Assembly (NCBI RefSeq): GCF_016545825.1
Contig: NC_052614.1
Span: 19,982,559 to 20,046,558, forward strand
Length of the DNA stretch: 64,000 nt
Reading direction: 5' to 3'
Source of the DNA: Eucalyptus grandis
Lineage: Eukaryota; Streptophyta; Magnoliopsida; Myrtales; Myrtaceae
The translations under genes were made by a program, and so were the position numbers. This document shows positions 62,320 to 64,000 of this stretch, one piece after another (within the stretch, counting starts at the first letter, position 1; every line of letters begins with the position of its first letter). The notes below the pieces were generated by a model. It ran no database searches. It was not told the DNA's origin and saw only the letters and a program-made list of their open reading frames with translations.

Positions 62320-62565
62320 TCGTATGAGCCACCTCTAGAACCTTGTACCATTGCTTATGATAGTCGAGAACTAAATGATACACTACAGCATGGGAGCCAC
62401 CTCTAGTAACTTAAGCTTTTGCTTATGATAGTCAAGAATTAAGTGCTACACGACAGCGTGACTACGTGGGAGCCATCTCTAGTAACTTGAGCTATTGCTT
62501 ATTGTGGTCAGGGACTAAGTGCCACACGATATTGGAACTTCGTGGGAGGAGAGCACCTCTCGAAC
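62320..62565 (+). repeat. Tandem repeats of about 70-80 bp in the level-2 LTR
   Basis: Units share 'gagccacctctag', 'ttgcttatgatagtc' and 'taagtgctacacgaca'-like phrases, starting near 62326, 62393 and 62470, with a degenerate fourth near 62549. Such blocks are common in U3 regions of long plant LTRs. Confidence 0.75.
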
Positions 62566-63427
62566 CTTGAGTCTAATTTCAAGTTTAAGTATTGAGTTGG
62601 ATATCGAGAGTGAATATCGGGTGTGGATTGAGCCATCGATATGAGTTATCCGCATTTGATTATGGGACGAACTCGTGTGGCATGGAATGGGACGTGTCAT
62701 AACGATTTGGCCCTATAATAGGGACTTCTGTGAATATTCGATGAGTGTTATGAAGTGTTCCAATTGCTAATTATGCATGATGCGTTTATGAGTGCATATG
62801 AGATGTACTAATGTGCAGAGATGTGCCCAAGCAAGATACGTTCTGGATAGTGTATGTTTAGGACGCCTTTGAGTGAATTCTCACCCTAGTCGGGGCTTAG
62901 GATTTAACTCGCTGAGATTTTTATCTCACCCCATTGTGGGTTACCCTATTCAGGTACCTAGGTGGAGAACCCGGAGCCAAGACTGCAGGATCAAGAGCGT
63001 AGGTAGTTCAGTAGTTCTTTTCGAACCAGACTTATGCATATAGACTGGTAGGACCAACTTGAGATGTTTGTAAAGTGTGTTTTGAGAAAAATTGGTTGTC
63101 CTGCTTTCCTATCACATGTTTGTTGTTGTCTGGGATTTATGAGTTCGCTTCCGCATGTGCATAAAACGAAAGGGTCGGCGCAAAATTTTAGTCAACCGCC
63201 AAGGGATGTGCACGTGCCCGGGGTTCGGGGCATGACAAGTTGTGTTAGAGAATCCCCACATTAGAGAAGTGGTGTAATGTTAAGCAATTAATATATATTG
63301 TTCATAACTCATTAGCTTAAGCTTTTTTAATGAAAGTGGATCCAATTAAATATGTTTACGAGCTTGAGCTCTCTTTTAGTGAATTTCCTGGGTGAATATA
63401 TCTGGTTTCTACTGCGTGCTCCCAACA

Positions 63428-64000
63428 AAAGTTATGATATTGTAATAGAGTTGGTTCATGACATGCAATCACTATTGACGCACCCTTAACAAAATAAATG
63501 ATAATCTTGACTAAATTGCTAATAAATAAATAAATAAAAACGAATGTCCACTTGAAATAAAAAATTCAACAAAGAAAAAATATGGAAGGTAAAAAAAATG
63601 TCATGGTATAATTATTCGATTGTGGAGAACCAGGTGACTGAAATATCTAAATGTGATACTGAAAGAGTAAGAGTTCTGTAAAATGTAAAAAATAATTAAT
63701 CTACGGAGAGAATAAAAGTGATTCAAGCGATAGGGTGATGATCAGATAATCTTTAGGCATGATGCTGCATAGAGAAATATTTTTTTTAGAGAAATTTCTA
63801 GGGAAAAAAATTAGATTGTGGATGAAAAATATTTGAATATCAACTGTCTTACCAGCGAATCGTATATAATCTGGCCATTGATATGTATCTATTATTGACT
63901 CATCTAGATCGGCATGAGGAGCATGCTTGTATTGCGTCGTCAGTTTTACTTTACATTATTCTTATTAATAGAAGAAGCAAGTGTAAGTCAAAGTCAAGTG
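63428..64000. other. Right flank of the nested stack, AT-rich
   Basis: The first 200 bases ('tattgtaatagagttggttc', 'tgataatcttgacta') match 32210-32310, the presumed empty site, in order. No gene, RNA or intact repeat was recognised up to the window end. Confidence 0.55.

Larger units (their letters stand above)
46910..63237 (+). mobile_element. Probable solo LTR, TGTGACATCC...GGGCATGACA (nest level 2)
   Basis: The element runs from TGTGACATCC to GGGGCATGACA and is flanked by AGTTG at 46905-46909 and 63238-63242, a perfect 5-bp target duplication inside the right LTR of the TRIM-like element. Its own sequence is 46910-48419 plus 61583-63237, about 3.2 kb. I see no gag-pol, primer-binding site or second copy of the ends, which fits a solo LTR from a long-LTR Ty3/Gypsy-type element. 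It is split by the SIRE-type Copia. Lineage is inferred from length and end motifs only. Confidence 0.75.
46070..63427 (+). mobile_element. TRIM-like non-autonomous LTR element (nest level 1), hosting all inner insertions
   Basis: The left LTR is 46070-46288 (TGTTAAAATAC ... CTAACA). The right LTR is 46886-46909 plus 63243-63427 (TGTTAAAAATAC ... CCAACA), split by the level-2 element. The shared body includes 'taactcataactcattggct'-type sequence and 'TTAAGC/T'. A purine tract (GAGAGGGGGAT) precedes the right LTR. GAAGT (46065-46069) and AAAGT (63428-63432) are a target duplication with one change. The interior is about 600 bp of non-coding direct repeats. Without the nested DNA the element is about 1.0 kb, the size of TRIM elements. 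Confidence 0.82.

Noticed and set aside
62320..62565. Possible CRISPR-like array
   Set aside because: The repeats are degenerate, 70-80 bp and directly adjacent, in a plant LTR; there are no constant spacers.

Overview
The window is nuclear DNA from a flowering plant, almost certainly a eudicot: genes are split by many AT-rich introns, the recognisable proteins are plant families, and most of the rest is LTR retrotransposon and MITE sequence. The repeated GC-rich 'GCCTCGCC' vocabulary in the MITE cores reminded me of Myrtaceae (Eucalyptus and relatives), but that is a guess. No identity value was computed; all alignments were made by eye.

Gene-bearing left part (1-29,000). Two PIF/Harbinger-like MITEs (585-2430), a Mutator-like MITE with a 9-bp target duplication (3477-4603) and another inverted-repeat element (4799-5640) precede an R2R3-MYB gene (6684-7598, plus strand) that looks like an orthologue of Arabidopsis MYB82. 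Its conserved C-terminus lies in a different frame from the MYB domain. A complete 15-exon gene (9124-17723, minus strand) encodes a 654-aa TBC-domain Rab GTPase-activating protein of the TBC1D15 type. The model joins in frame at every junction and carries both catalytic fingers. After a repeat-rich interval with a 2.97-kb Harbinger-like element (21807-24773) comes a decayed RLCK-VII/PBL-type kinase pseudogene (26739-28968, minus strand).

Retrotransposon right part (29,400-64,000). A glucuronokinase (GHMP kinase) pseudogene is split by a minus-strand Copia element (32913-37695, target duplication CCATA). A second Copia element lies on the plus strand (39447-45538). From 46070 to 63427 there is a four-level nest. 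A small TRIM-like LTR element (level 1) has its right LTR split by a 3.2-kb probable solo LTR beginning TGTGACATCC (level 2, target duplication AGTTG). That is split by a 9.7-kb SIRE/Maximus-type Copia element with an env-like region (level 3). The 3' LTR of level 3 is split by a 3.46-kb probable solo LTR beginning TGTCGCGACC (level 4, target duplication CAATT). The sequence flanking the nest resembles 32190-32300 in this same window, which acts as a paralogous empty site. All pol genes seen are broken by stops or frameshifts.

Only two genes may be functional: the Rab-GAP, whose model is complete, and the MYB, which is doubtful. No CRISPR array, tRNA, rRNA or new defence or metabolic system was found. 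The most unusual items are the MYB frameshift, a (CT)n microsatellite starting at position +3 of a splice donor, the nested stack with its empty site, a Copia gag fragment inside an unrelated LTR, and a GC-rich core shared by unrelated MITE families.
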